From Gnetum montanum (Eukaryota; Streptophyta; Gnetopsida; Gnetales; Gnetaceae): DNA of 64,000 nt. This document shows, piece after piece, positions 32,024-43,691 of the stretch (positions are counted from its first letter, which is position 1; every line of letters begins with the position of its first letter). The DNA lies in NCBI GenBank assembly GCA_015680685.1, contig MNCI01033650.1:1055798-1119797 (forward strand), written 5' to 3'. The notes under the pieces are model-generated. The model was not told the origin of the DNA. It worked only from the letters and a program-made list of their open reading frames with translations, and made no database searches. The translations under genes and the position numbers were made by a program.

Positions 32024-32460
32024 AAAGATCCAAGGGCTGGAGTAGCTCTAGTAGAGGATGATTTCATAAAAATATTCAAGCAAATTCCTCTATCTTTTTC
32101 TTGTACTAACAACAAGGATAAATATGAAGCTTTGTGTATTAGAATTAAAACAACATTAGAAAACGAAATCAAGGCAATCACCATAAAAGGAGACTCAAGA
32201 TTAGTTTGTAAATAGATTAAAGGTAATTGTGTGGTAAAAATCTCACTCTAGAAACCTTATAAACATGTTGCCTACAAAATGTTGGATCAATTTTATCACT
32301 ACCAAATAGAATATAGGTAGGAAGGATAATTATATAGAAAATGACTTAGCAAAATTAGCTTCAACATTATACATGAGAAAGATAAAAGGTTATGAAGGTG
32401 TAATGATCGAGAATGAACATCAATCATTAGTACTAGATAACATTAAGTAATTATAGGTAT
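32024..32460 (+). pseudogene. Element 3 aRNH fragment, upstream of RT
   Basis: RAGVALVEDDFIKIFKQIP, then CTNNKDKYEALCIRIKTTL (Glu replaced by Lys in the usual NEAEYEAL), IKGDSRLVCKQIKGN through a stop, KPYKHVAYKMLDQF and, through further stops, ENDLAKLAST. This is the Tat-type second RNase H. In Tat elements it normally follows RT and RNase H; here it precedes RT (33480-34389) in the assembled order. Flanking gaps make misassembly possible. Confidence 0.7.
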
Positions 32461-32515
32461 TTGAAGATGATGATCAATTGCTTAGATTCTTAAGGAATAA
32501 ACAAGAATTTGAAAG

Positions 32516-33324
32516 TGATGAGCGGCGAGGTATCCCCATGCTCAAGCATACAAATACAAGCGTCCATGCATGATCCGGTCAAATTCCAAGGACTAAGTGC
32601 TTATGCGCCTTTGTGGAACAAGGATGGGTTGATCAATCATTGTCTTCCCAAACTTACTTGTATAGCACGATTGTATGGTTAAGTAAACTTGAGGAACATA
32701 ATTTTTATAGTTTTTATGTTTTTATGTCCTAGTGCTACAAAGGGAGGAGAGAGATAACTAAGTAACTAATTTTAATTTAACTACTCAACTATGCTTTAAC
32801 TAGTCCTAACATCAACATCTGTTCTCACTTGATGTACACATCTTGAACTAGTGAAACATTACTGGGATTACCAAATGCTAATCGTTACTGGGTTACCAAG
32901 TGTTACACACATGCTCGAAGTGATCGTACTGAGTGTGCTTACTTAGGAGAGTTGTAGGGTAAGAGAAAGAACATTAATTAACTAAGGAAAGCATTAAGTA
33001 ATAGTAATTTACATTAATTAATCTATTCTAAATCCTGCAAGGTTTATCACAAAGTTCATCTTTATTGCCATACACAAGGTGTGCTCAGGTACACAATGCT
33101 CGAATAAAGATCCGTTCACTTTATGACTCCTACTGCGGGCACACAGAAATAATTCTATCTTTGGAAAGGGAGAAAGGCAAGAGTTTGGGTAAGGGACTAA
33201 GACTAACTATGCAAACCAAGTGTGCCCACCTCTTATTTATAGGCAATGAGGTAGGCCCCGATATCGCATACTCGATATTTTGTGGAAGGCTCTGATATCA
33301 TGGACGTGATATCGTGGCTCATCA
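32516..33324 (-). mobile_element. Solo LTR of the element 4 family with target duplication GAAAG
   Basis: On the minus strand it begins TGATGAGCC and ends CTCATCA, 809 bp. The 5 bases on each side are GAAAG (32511-32515 and 33325-33329), a target-site duplication. It matches the LTRs at 47406, 56284 and 63012, including RATATC units, TATAAATA (minus strand, about 33235-33242) and the AAGCACACC / CGAACTTTGTGATAAA blocks. No internal region is attached, so it is a solo LTR left by LTR-LTR recombination. It interrupts element 3 between aRNH and RT, hence is younger than element 3. Confidence 0.93.
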
Positions 33325-33369
33325 GAAAGTCAAATCATACCTGAAATAGCATGAAGGTTTAACACAAAT

Positions 33370-34389
33370 TTTATTCCCAAAAAAGTAATTGATTATGAAC
33401 ATAAATTTAACAAAAATTTTCGTACTGGAAAGGATATACAGAATCTAGATAACCAAGCTTATGAAGTAATAAATCTTGGATCTACTAACATACCAAAAAT
33501 GTTAAGTCTTACAAAGGAAAAGGATTTAGTCTTCAAGAAAAATTTATTTTTACTTCTGAAAAATAATTTGAAAAATTTTGCTTGGTTTTATGCTAAGCCT
33601 AAAACTTTTACACCAAATGTGATAACACATAAAATTCCTTTGATAGATGATTGTAAGACAATTAAACAAAAACAAAGGAAATTTAATCCATCATTTGAAC
33701 CAACTATGAAAGGTAAGATCAAGAAGTTATTACAAGCTTAAATCATATGTCTAGTCCAATATTCAACATGGCTTGCTAACCTTGTGCCAATAAGAAAGAA
33801 AAATGATGATATTAGGCTTTGTGTGGATTTGAAAAATTTGAATGAAGCCTCAGAAAAAGATAAATACCCACTTCCTAAAATTGATAAAATGTTGATTAAA
33901 GTATCAATTTTTCAAGTATATTCTTGTTTAGATGGTTTTTTAGGATATAATCAAATTATGGTAGATAAGGATGACAAATATAAAATAGCATTTATTACCA
34001 AGTGGGAAACCTTTACTTACCAAAGAATGTCATTTTGATTGTCAAATGCTAGAGCTACTTTTCAAAGAGCAATGGATTTAGCCTTTAAAGGTTTCATAGT
34101 TGAGTTTGTTGTTGTTTATTTAGATGATATCACCATCTTTTCAAAAAGAAAGGAAGATCATATTGGTCATCTTATACAAGTTTTTGACAAATGTTGTGAA
34201 TATGGCATTTCATTAAATCCTAAGAAATGTATCTTTGGGGTTAACTCTAAAATTTTACTAGGCCATGTAATCTATCAAGAAGGAATTGTTATAGACAACT
34301 CCCAAATCCAAGTAGTACAAAATAGCAAGCATCCTACAAGTAAAAAGTCTCTTAGATCCTTTTTTTTTTGGAAAGATAGATTTCATTAA
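33370..34389 (+). pseudogene. Element 3 reverse transcriptase
   Basis: The N-terminal linker FAWFYAKPKTFTPNV is followed by HKIPL, a stop after KKLLQA (33741), then VPIRKKNDDIRLCVDLKNLN, YPLPKIDKML, CLDGFLGYNQI (about 33930), TYQRMSF followed by a stop, and ARATFQRAMD. The catalytic box YLDD is intact (about 34117-34128). LNPKKCIFGV and LLGHVIYQEGI follow. Then a frame change in a T-run (about 34360) leads to KKFIPGFTEITKPL. AT-rich codon use, clearly unlike elements 1 and 2. Confidence 0.87.
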
Positions 34390-34930
34390 GAAATTTATCC
34401 CAGGATTCACTGAAATTACGAAACCTCTAACGCATATGCTAAAGAAAGATTTCCTAGTAGAGAAAACACTAGAATTAGAGAAATATTTATCAGAAATTAA
34501 GAAATCCATTCAAGAAGCTCCTTATTTGGTAGACCCAAAATTGAAAGAAGACTTTTGGTTATATGCTTTTGCTTTAAATGATTCATTTGCTGCCATTTTA
34601 ACTCAAAAAATGAAAGCCAAGATGAACCGATTGGATTTTTTTGATATCAATTGAAAGGTTTGAAGCTAAATTATTCAGACCTAGGGAAACAAGCATTCAT
34701 AGTTGTTAGGGCACTTCTACATTTCAAATGTTATTTGGAAAGCTCATTAGTTCATGTCATGCTAATTGAGCTTGTAGTCAAATAATCTTAGCTCAAAATG
34801 AAATTGGATTAAAAAGAGGAAAGTGGCTCATCAGTCTTCAAAGTTTCAAATTTTCATTAGAAATATGCAAAACTATTAAAGGAATGGAATTGGCCAAGTT
34901 AATGGCTAAAGAAAAGGAAATATCCGTATT
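34390..34930 (+). pseudogene. Element 3 RNase H
   Basis: Connection FLVEKTLELEKYLSEIKKSI, APYLVDPKLKEDFWLYAFALNDSFAAILTQ, then after a stop and a frame change DLGKQAFIVVRALLHFKCY. Motifs are weak beyond this and several stops intervene up to 34930. Assigned from order and from the FWLYAFALNDSFAAIL segment. Confidence 0.6.
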
Positions 34931-35039
34931 AAAAACTCATGAAGGAAATTGGTATGATTAGATTCTAGAATTCCTTAATACAAAAAAAATTTCCAATAAC
35001 CTAAGTACAATTTAGAAGAGAGCTTTTTTCAAAAAGGTA

Positions 35040-36150
35040 CATAAATTTGTGGTTAAACATGGAATCTTATATAGAAAGTATTTCAGAGGGATTTTGTTGG
35101 AATGTGTTCATAATGATCAAATTGGTCCTATCTTAGAACAATTCCATTATCATTCTAATTTTTTTATGAATCTCCTAAGTCTACAATGCAACATATACTT
35201 CATTATGGTTTTTATTGGCCTAGTATATATCAAGATATTATCTTAAAATTTCTAAGATGTTACAAATGTCAAATTCATGGACCAAAAATCAAAAAGCATA
35301 GAGCTCTTTTAAAAATGTTAATTGCAGATAGACCATTTCAACAATGGGGCTTAGATTTCATTGGTACAATTAATCCTTCAAGAGCTAGACATAAGTTTAT
35401 TCCCATAGCTACCAATTACTTTACCAAATGGTCTAAAGTAAAGGCTCCAAAGAAAACTTTAGCATCAAATGTCATTAAGTTATTGGAAGATCCGATTCTA
35501 AGTCATTTTTATCTACTTGAAGTGTTGGTATCTAATAAAGGACTAGCTTTTCAATTTGAGGAATTTATAACTTGGGCATTGGAAAAATCCATCTTTCTAT
35601 TTTCTTCTTCGAATTATTATCCTCAAGGAAATGGCTTGGTTGAATCTACAAATAAAAAGCTTATTTTCTACATTAAAAAGTCTATGGATGGAAATCCAAG
35701 AAATTGGATTGATTACTTACAATCTACATTATGGACTAATCATATAAGATTTAAGAAGGCTATTGGAACATCAACTTATAATTTAGTCTATGGTTTGCTA
35801 GTGAGAATTACGAATAAGATTATAAGTTCAACCTTAGATTTTGTGCAAAGGTATTGTGAAAAAATTAATTAAGATGAAAGTTTCGTGATCTTGCTCATCA
35901 AAAGAGAGGCCAAAATATATAGAACTAAAGGTAATTTACTAAAGAATGCTTCTCAAGTCAAAAGGTGGTTCAATAAGAAGGCTCTAAAAGGAACTTTTAG
36001 AGTTGGTGATCTTGTATGATTATGGAATATGAAAAAGTCAAATAAGTTTTCAGCAATATGGAGTGGTCCATTTCAAATCAAGAAACAATTATCTAGAGAT
36101 ACATACAAATTAGAGACACTAGATGGAATAGAGTTGTAATTTCCATATAA
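35040..36150 (+). pseudogene. Element 3 integrase
   Basis: Upstream GILYRKYFRGILLECV. The HHCC part reads HYGFYWPSIYQDIILKFLR then CYKCQIHGPK (about 35260); the paired histidines are damaged by a frame change near 35170. Core: WGLDFIG (Asp, about 35346), VSNKGLAFQF (expected SDNG; the Asp is lost, about 35527) and GLVESTN (Glu, about 35635). DYLQSTLWTNHIRFKKAIG and YNLVYG follow; the frame is open from 35186 to 35872. The C-terminal module WSGPFQIKKQL can be read at about 36060. Defective at the second catalytic residue and by stops. Confidence 0.83.
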
Positions 36151-36296
36151 TGTTTTACAAAAAACATTATTTTGGACAACTGCCCATAGCTTAAATCTAT
36201 ATGTATATAATATAGTAATATCTAATATTTAGTATACATAGTATTGCGTAATAAACCTTTTATATATATGTTTAGTAGTAATATATGTAATAAATA

Positions 36297-36327
<31 letters not shown>
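36297..36327. repeat. (TA)n microsatellite
   Basis: About 15 TA dinucleotides in the AT-rich DNA after IN. Confidence 0.95.
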
Positions 36328-36328
<1 letters not shown>

Positions 36329-36643
36329 CTCTAACATATATATCCTATGTATATGCTTAGATAAATCTATATAGTATTATTAAAACAAGTATAAGTTAGA
36401 GTACTAGTTTAAATAATATTTAATTTAAGTGTTAGTTAAATTATTTAATTCATAGTTTCTCAACGAATCATTACTAGTAAGTGGGATTGATGGTCAGATA
36501 ATGACTTACTGGTAAATTAATTTCAACAACCAAATAGTGAAATTCAAATTAGCCTACCATATAATGATGAAAAGATAATTAATTTTGACTAAGTGGCAAA
36601 GTTGGTTAGTGAAATTGGTGGGAATTTCAAACTTAACCTACAC

Positions 36644-36650
36644 TATATAA
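36644..36650 (+). promoter_or_regulatory. TATA box upstream of the orphan reading frame
   Basis: CACTATATAAGGAG lies 86 bases upstream of the ATG at 36736, with an AT-rich upstream region. It could be the core promoter of an LTR or of a small gene. No polymerase or LTR border is visible nearby. Confidence 0.4.
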
Positions 36651-36735
36651 GGAGATGAGAATTTTTTAGACATGCATCATTTCTCAATTCAAGGTTTAGG
36701 TAAAAAAATAAAGTGTTTAAGTGAGACATAGAAAA

Positions 36736-37245
36736 ATGGTTCTTGAAGAAAAAGCAATGAGAAGGCCATTTATCCCATATGTCATGGGATGTTGTCCAGA
36801 GCATGTATTAAGAGCTTATTATCAGGCAACTACTCATGGAGCATCAAGTGAAAGCCCTTTCCTACTTTGGCTTTTAGATAAGTTTAGATTTCTCACTGGT
36901 GGATTCTCCATACATTCCAATATTTAGGGTCGCTTCCATGAATGTGACACTTAATCTGAATACCAAGAAGAGTCCAATAAAGATGATTCTTGGAAACAAG
37001 CTTTAATGTCTAAAGACATAGAAGCATCTAATTGGAGAGAACCCAAAAAATTAGCAGGTAAAGGGATGGATGCAAAGGAGACAAAAATAGTTGTGGAAAG
37101 CAAAGGTAAAGACTAAGTTAAGGCTTCAACTAGTTGAGAAGAGGAAAGAAAAGCATTCATCATAGTTGAAATTACTTATGAAAGGGTTCATGATATGAGA
37201 ATCCCTAAAAGAGCTACTTTAACTATTCTTTTCCCACCTACATAA
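36736..37245 (+). pseudogene. Unrecognised reading frame downstream of element 3 integrase
   Basis: ATG at 36736 opens a frame beginning MVLEEKAMRRPFIPYVMGCC and continuing PEHVLRAYYQATTHGASSES, FLLWLLDKFRFLTGGF, to a stop at 36925-36927. The same frame then reads through further stops with plausible coding (WREPKKLAGKGMDAKETK, RKAFIIVEITYERVHDM) to about 37245, where a double stop precedes a poly-T tract. I do not recognise the protein. It could be an extra 3' reading frame of element 3, the gag start of another element, or a decayed small gene. Confidence 0.4.
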
Positions 37246-40200
37246 TAATTGTATGAGATTGTGTTGTATAGTTTTTTTTTTTTTTTAGTTTTATTAGAAG
37301 TGAGGTTTTCATTTACTCAAAACCTAAATTTGACAAAATTTTTCCTCATAAAAAAAAGATTTCTATTTCTATGTAAAAAGAAAAGTTTTCAATAAGCTCT
37401 ATGTTTCATAGCTAAAGTGCAAAAAGGGCGAGTAAGAAATGTTGTTACATTTCTACCATTTGATGGAGCATATAATGTTGAAAATTGAATTTGCCCAAAT
37501 TAATTCATCATGAGTGACTGAAAGAAAGCTAAATAAGAGTAATCGATTTCTATTGCTATGGTTTTGGAAAATGTAATTCCTAGAAATTCCAATATGAGAT
37601 AAAGGTTAACTGGGTTGTTTTTGCTCTATGGTGTAGAAATAATATATATGAACATAAAGGTAAAATTATAAACCAATATTCAAAATGATGGCAACGTTTC
37701 TACTATGGTAATGTCAAAACTAATATATTCTATCCAGATTATCATTCAAGAAAATAATAAGAGATGTAAATAATTATCAAAACAAGGTTGTCTAGAGAGG
37801 AAGGTCTATTAAAAGTATTATTTCTCTTACTCTTGGCTTCAATGAGAGCAATTACCAGTTGATAATATCATAAGTTGTATTTGATTTCTACATCAAAATT
37901 CAAATTGTACTCTTAAAATCACTAGGAATTTTCAAGATGGCTTGGTAGCATTTAATCCTATAGAAGATACTACAATTATAGAGAATACAAAGGGGCAAAA
38001 TAAAATGCTCATTTTATCAACAATTATTTTAACATCAATTCTAGTTGCAGGGAAAATAAATCACAGGAGCATTACTACTTTTCATTTCCAAAAAGAATAA
38101 GAGGGATGCAATAGCAGCTTTGATTTTATTTACAATAGAATCTCCAAAGAAGGTAGGAAGGATATTTATTAAAGAAAATTAGAATAAGCTCTCCAAGAAA
38201 AACAAACATTTAATTAGAATTTACAACTATAGTGATTCAAATCCATTGTTCTGCATCAAATTTCCATGAATACTATTGTATTCCTCTAAAGTCTACTGAA
38301 CGAAGACCCCAAGACTATGGAAAGCCACTTGATGGAGGGTTTTGTGAAGAGGTTAAATGCATTCACCACTTCCATATCCTATTCTTCTACATAAAGCCAA
38401 TGCAAAACATAGTCAAATTTAATAAGGTAGTCATAGCAAATGAACCAATTCATAAGGGTTTCGATCTACTTTCTTAAAAGAAAGAAAAAAAAACAAAACA
38501 AAACAAAATGGAGACAAACCCACAAAAAATTGTTGCTAGTTCTAAATTCCTGAGGGTTTCCAAGCTCAAGCACATTGTTCTCACCCTAGACCCCTACAAC
38601 ATCAACTAATTATTATTAGGTCCCAGCATGATAGAGTAGAAAGACCTTGGGAAATATTGGAAGAAGCTAAACCTACATAGAAATGGGAGGAATCCTACAA
38701 CTACAATGGCCTTTACCCTCTAATTTTACTTTGTTTAAGCCTAATCATGCTACTAAATTAAGCCAAAGCAATCCAAATCATCACAAAAATTAAAATGAAA
38801 TCAAAGAAGAACTAGAACAAAGAATTACAAAATCTGCAAAAACAAATCAAGGAAGCAATGGTAGGAATAAGTTTTCTCCATCACTACTACTCTGATGATG
38901 TTTGTCATGCTTCAAGAATGGCAATTGATTTTTGCAATCAATGGATCTTTGCTCTGGAAAGTTTGCATAGGGTTCTAGCATTCACCATAATTACTTTTCT
39001 CTCTCTAATGATGCTAGAGATGGAAGCACATGGCAGCGGATGATGTTGTTGCAGTGGTAGTGAAGCACCTAAAAGTACCTATAGTTGTTGAGAATTTCGA
39101 CATCATCAGCAACAAAAATGACAAGGACTATATTGGCAAAAAACCTATAAATGATAACAAGTGTTAGCAAAAAAATCACAACTATGGCAAATGGTAGCAT
39201 TGTTTTCATTTATGCGAGAATAAAGTGGCATTGTGTGTGGCAAGATGGCCATGAGGCCTATACATTCCTAAAATGCTCACACATCATATGCAAATGTTTT
39301 GAACACAGTATTAGGCTTACAAAGCCTTAATAGTGATATTTTTTTAAAAACTATTACAAAATGTAAAGCTTGTAAACATGTAAAAGGGGTAAGGTTTATA
39401 GTTTAAAAGGAAAGGATTTATGAGCATTAGATAAATACAATTTTATTTTTAAGATAAATATAACTTTCATGAGAAGTTATAATTATTTTTCCTTAATATT
39501 TGTGATTTCAAATAAGACACTTGCTAATCATGATTTAAAATTCTCATAAAATTTACAACTTCCTAGGGTACTTCCTTAGATATTTGTAATCCACTTCAAC
39601 TTATCATGATGATTGTAACTACCCTAAAGTCACTATAAAAGGGGCTTCAAGGGTAGAATGAAAAGGGAGGAGGAAGATTGGGAAAAATACAATTGAAGAT
39701 TACTTGTAGGATGGATTGCTAAAGACATCAATTCAACTACTTTGTTTTAATCTTGTGAGTTTACTTTTTTCCCATTTTGTTTTAGTTTCTTAGCTAATGG
39801 TTTATGTAGTATCATGCTTAGCATTTAATTTTGGGATTTATCCTAGGTTTCTTTTATAGCTCTATTTTTTGTATAATATTAGACTTCTATTAAGATTAGC
39901 TAAAGAAGAGCTTATGTTTTTGAAAAGCCTCAAGATCAATTCAATAGTAATGTCTTAATGAAATTTCCTATTTTGAGCTAGAGAATCTAGGAAAATATTT
40001 GGTATTTTGATGAGACTAAAATAGCTTCTCAATTTTTAAAGTTTATTACCATAGTATTTCAATCAAGAAATTTTCAAATTTTTGAAATCTCTATTGAATG
40101 CAATCTTTGACAACTATTAACTAGCCAAAATAGAGACTCATACGTTGTAGTTTACGTAACAATTTTTGGTAGTATAATAAAATTATCTTTATGAAATTGT

Positions 40201-40468
40201 TGATTGAGCTCAAAAGGTTTGGACAATTCATAGTTATTGAACTAGGAATAGCTTTACTATGAAGTGTTTCCTCATGTCAATTTATCTTGCTTAAATATTT
40301 GATATTTGATGCAATTCTGCTTTCTTTTCTTTCTCTTCCTAGGTCCATTAAATCTCACTCTATCTCTACCTTTCTTGTGGAACTTTCTCCCTAGAAAAAA
40401 TTAGAAGTAGATTGGTAGAATTATTCTCAAATGTTTATGAAAAATTTTATTTGTAATAATTAGATATT
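37246..40468. other. AT-rich DNA without recognisable genes
   Basis: Poly-T (about 37271-37286), an A-rich run (38478-38508) and short unrelated open frames only (for example 38232-38477 and 38858-39043, no motifs). A promoter-like CACTATAAAAGGGGCTTC lies at 39631-39648 followed by a purine-rich leader, which might belong to the U3-R part of the element 3 3' LTR whose right end is at 40800. The left LTR border cannot be fixed because the 5' copy is truncated. Confidence 0.5.
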
Positions 40469-40800
40469 ATAAGGACCATATAGACTAAGTGATTAAACAA
40501 AATAGGAATATCCAACAACTCACAATGTTTGAAAAAGTTAGTTGAATCTTCTTTATGATAGCTTATTACAATTTTATACACAACCCAACCATTTCAACAT
40601 TTGCAACAGCAAACACATACTCATGTCTAGTATGTTTTATAACTACTAAGTTTATTTGGAGCTATTTGGACCTTGGTGTTGCCAAAGACCAGCAAACACC
40701 TAAGCCTTGTTTGAAGAACACCTTCAATCCTATGACCTCCCAAGGCCATGAGATAGTGAGGCACACCTATTGGTAGTTGTGTCCTAAACAGTCACCAACA
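40469..40800 (+). mobile_element. Right end of the element 3 3' LTR (332-bp repeat, copy 2)
   Basis: Same orientation and length as copy 1 (29771-30102), from ATAAGGACCATATAGACTAAG to GTCACCAACA, clearly diverged. Both copies end in CA. Copy 1 stands just upstream of gag and copy 2 downstream of IN, the arrangement expected of LTRs. The 4-kb distance from IN is long and may include insertions. Confidence 0.5.
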
Positions 40801-42583
40801 CATCTACTTGTTCACATCATCAAAATCATGAAGGTTATAAACCAATGGTTCTATGGAGTGACCTTGAAATAAAGATGTCATACTTTGAGCTCGTCTCATA
40901 TTTTAACCTCATCATTAATGAAAATCTTAATATGAATTCCAAAAGTTGTGATGGATAATACAATTTACAAATGATTAAAAAATATCTTTCTAACTTCAAC
41001 ACATTTTTTTTTCAAAAAAATACCCTTGCACATATAACAACAAAATAATTATGAAAATTATCTAGATTTAAAATAAAAAACAAATAAGAAGCATTTAAAT
41101 TAAATGAAGATTGATTTATTAGTGAAAGTACTTACTACTCATGAGTAGTACATAAAGGGTAGAAGTTTCCAACTCTTGCTACTTCATGCCCACCTCCCCT
41201 CACATGCATTCACTCATCATTGTTAATGCTAAATAATGAGAAGTTAAAACTATTTTACTTTGACCTTGTAAAAATTTCTAAATTTTATCATGTTGAACAT
41301 TCCACATCACAAAATGTTCACCAAATTAGTTCATCTAAATTATCCATGTGCACAAAATAGATATTTGAGTTTAACAAGATGACTATATCAAAGTTAATTT
41401 AGGATAAAGCTTGGCTAACATGAATGCTAAAAGCTAACCTATCAACTAACACATTAAATGCTAAAATATTTTATGGCCAATATATTAAAGAGAGAGAAAT
41501 TTTTTTTATTGCTCAAAACTATATCACATTTACTTAAAGACACAAACCTAAGAGAATGAAAGCATTCCTAAATCACAACAAAATAAGTTACAAATGACCT
41601 CACATTTACTTGAAGATAGTGATCTAAGAGTAAGAATATAGTGACCTAGAGTTATGAAAATCTTAGATATTCTTCCAATCAACCATGTTAACTTCTTTGA
41701 CATAGCAATCCATTTTTATTGATCCATATATTTTTTACTACTATCTAATTTTTGTTGAATGTGTTCAAGCTCCTTGATGCTCAAAGGCAATAGTTACATC
41801 ATAGACTTGGTAAATATCATATGTATATTCTAGTATCATGATGTTATTATATGTGTCAAAGCTCCTTCACTCTAAAATGTAACAAATACGTCATTGACCT
41901 TACAACTATCATATGTACATTCCAATACTTCATATTTCTTATTCCTTAGTAGAACTGTTCTTATTCAATAGGATTGATCAACTCATTGGTATTTTATCCC
42001 TATCAAACTATCATGAATCTTTTCACTTACAAATCCATATTACATTACCAAAATGATGTGTATACATAGGATAAGTATTCAATATTTTTCTCCTTATAAT
42101 GTATTTCTAATAATTACAATGAATTTTTTGATGTCATATGACACATTTCTTATGACTCTAATAATCAAATCCATGATCTATGCATTATATTATTCCATTC
42201 TTAAACTTATTATCAAGAACTGAAGCTTTTAACATTGCTTCAATGTTGAAATTTCGTGTCAATTCTTGCAATTTTTTGATGTACTATAAATAAGAGGATT
42301 CAAAGGATTACATTTTTAAAAAGCAATGAAATTTTGAGATAAACCATATTAATATTTTTAAGATTTTTTACATTGTATTTAATGATCCATACAATATACA
42401 ATCTAATTTTTACAAGTGCAATGGTCCTTAACAACACAAACTGTGTTAGGAAGTCATGCTTTGAAAATCTACAGTGGATCTACAATGAATCTACAATCCA
42501 TCTACATGTAAGATAGATCATCTCCATGCCTCCTTGTCCCCATATAGAGCCTTATCATCATAGCATGAATATATTACCAAAAA
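40801..42583. other. AT-rich DNA, no features
   Basis: No open frame of interest, no repeat longer than simple A/T runs, no element border seen. Confidence 0.5.
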
Positions 42584-42610
42584 TTCTTCTTCTTCTTCTT
42601 CTTCTTTTTT
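42584..42610. repeat. (CTT)n microsatellite
   Basis: About eight TTC/CTT repeats followed by a T-run. Confidence 0.9.
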
Positions 42611-43691
42611 TCTTATAGCTCAATGTTGCTATGACCTAGTTCTACAAACCAATTCTAAAGCTAATGAGGCACTCAATTCTAACCATGCTCATGTAGAGCC
42701 TACTACAAGAACTGAATTCTATCACTAATGAGATGAGNTTTCTGGATGAAGCAATTAGCATTGAGAGGAAGGATGATGGGTGTATCAAGGCCTAGTACAA
42801 AAAATCCAACTACTAGACAATAGAACAAACACAAAATTCTTAAGGTTATTCAAAATATAGAATGGATGACCTACTCCTCATTGCTTTCAAGCCTTCTAAT
42901 AATAACTTTCCTAAATATGTTAGTCTTTCATTATCATAGTTGATGTTGAATTTGCCCATGCTTACATCATGGTATGCTAAATAGAATCATATTCTAGTTC
43001 TAAAGTTTGGTTCTCTCAACCCCTGAGCTAACATGGACATTAAAATGAAGTATTTCTTGAGTTGTAATTCCTTTTTATAACCAAGATCTAATGGTTCCCA
43101 TAGCTTTCTTTTCCATGCATTTCCTCTATGTGATGATAAATTAAATAAAACTAAATTTTTTTTGATGTGGCAATTAAAAAGACTTTAGAACCATGAGCTA
43201 TTTTAGTTACACTATAATCATTTTGGATCCCCATTTAATTCACAACAAGTTCATTGAACTAGAACCAAATTTTGGTTCTAGTGACTAGTTTTAGTGTTGA
43301 TGTATCAAGGCTTCAAAAAAATATTTTTTCAGATCTACCAAGTAGTTCTAGTCATAATAATGAACGATGATAGTTATTTTGTGTTAATATATTATAAAAC
43401 AAAAGATTGATCATTGCACTTAATTCTAAACATGTTCATGTAGGGTCTAAAATAAGAACCGAATTATGATTCTAGTAATTGATTCTAGTACTAATGTGAT
43501 CAAGCTTCTAGGAAAGGATTTTTCAATTCTACAAATCAGTTCTAGAGCTAATACGGTACTCAATTATAAACATGCATATGTAGATCCTATAACTAGAACT
43601 AAATTTCAATTCTAGTGACTGATTCTAGGGTTAATGAGGTGCACATTCTAGAAAAATTATTATTGATTCTTAAAACTAGTTCTAGGATTGA

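Noticed and set aside
36721-36735. GTG start for the orphan frame
   Set aside because: Non-ATG start is unlikely in a plant nuclear gene; the in-frame ATG at 36736 is preferred.
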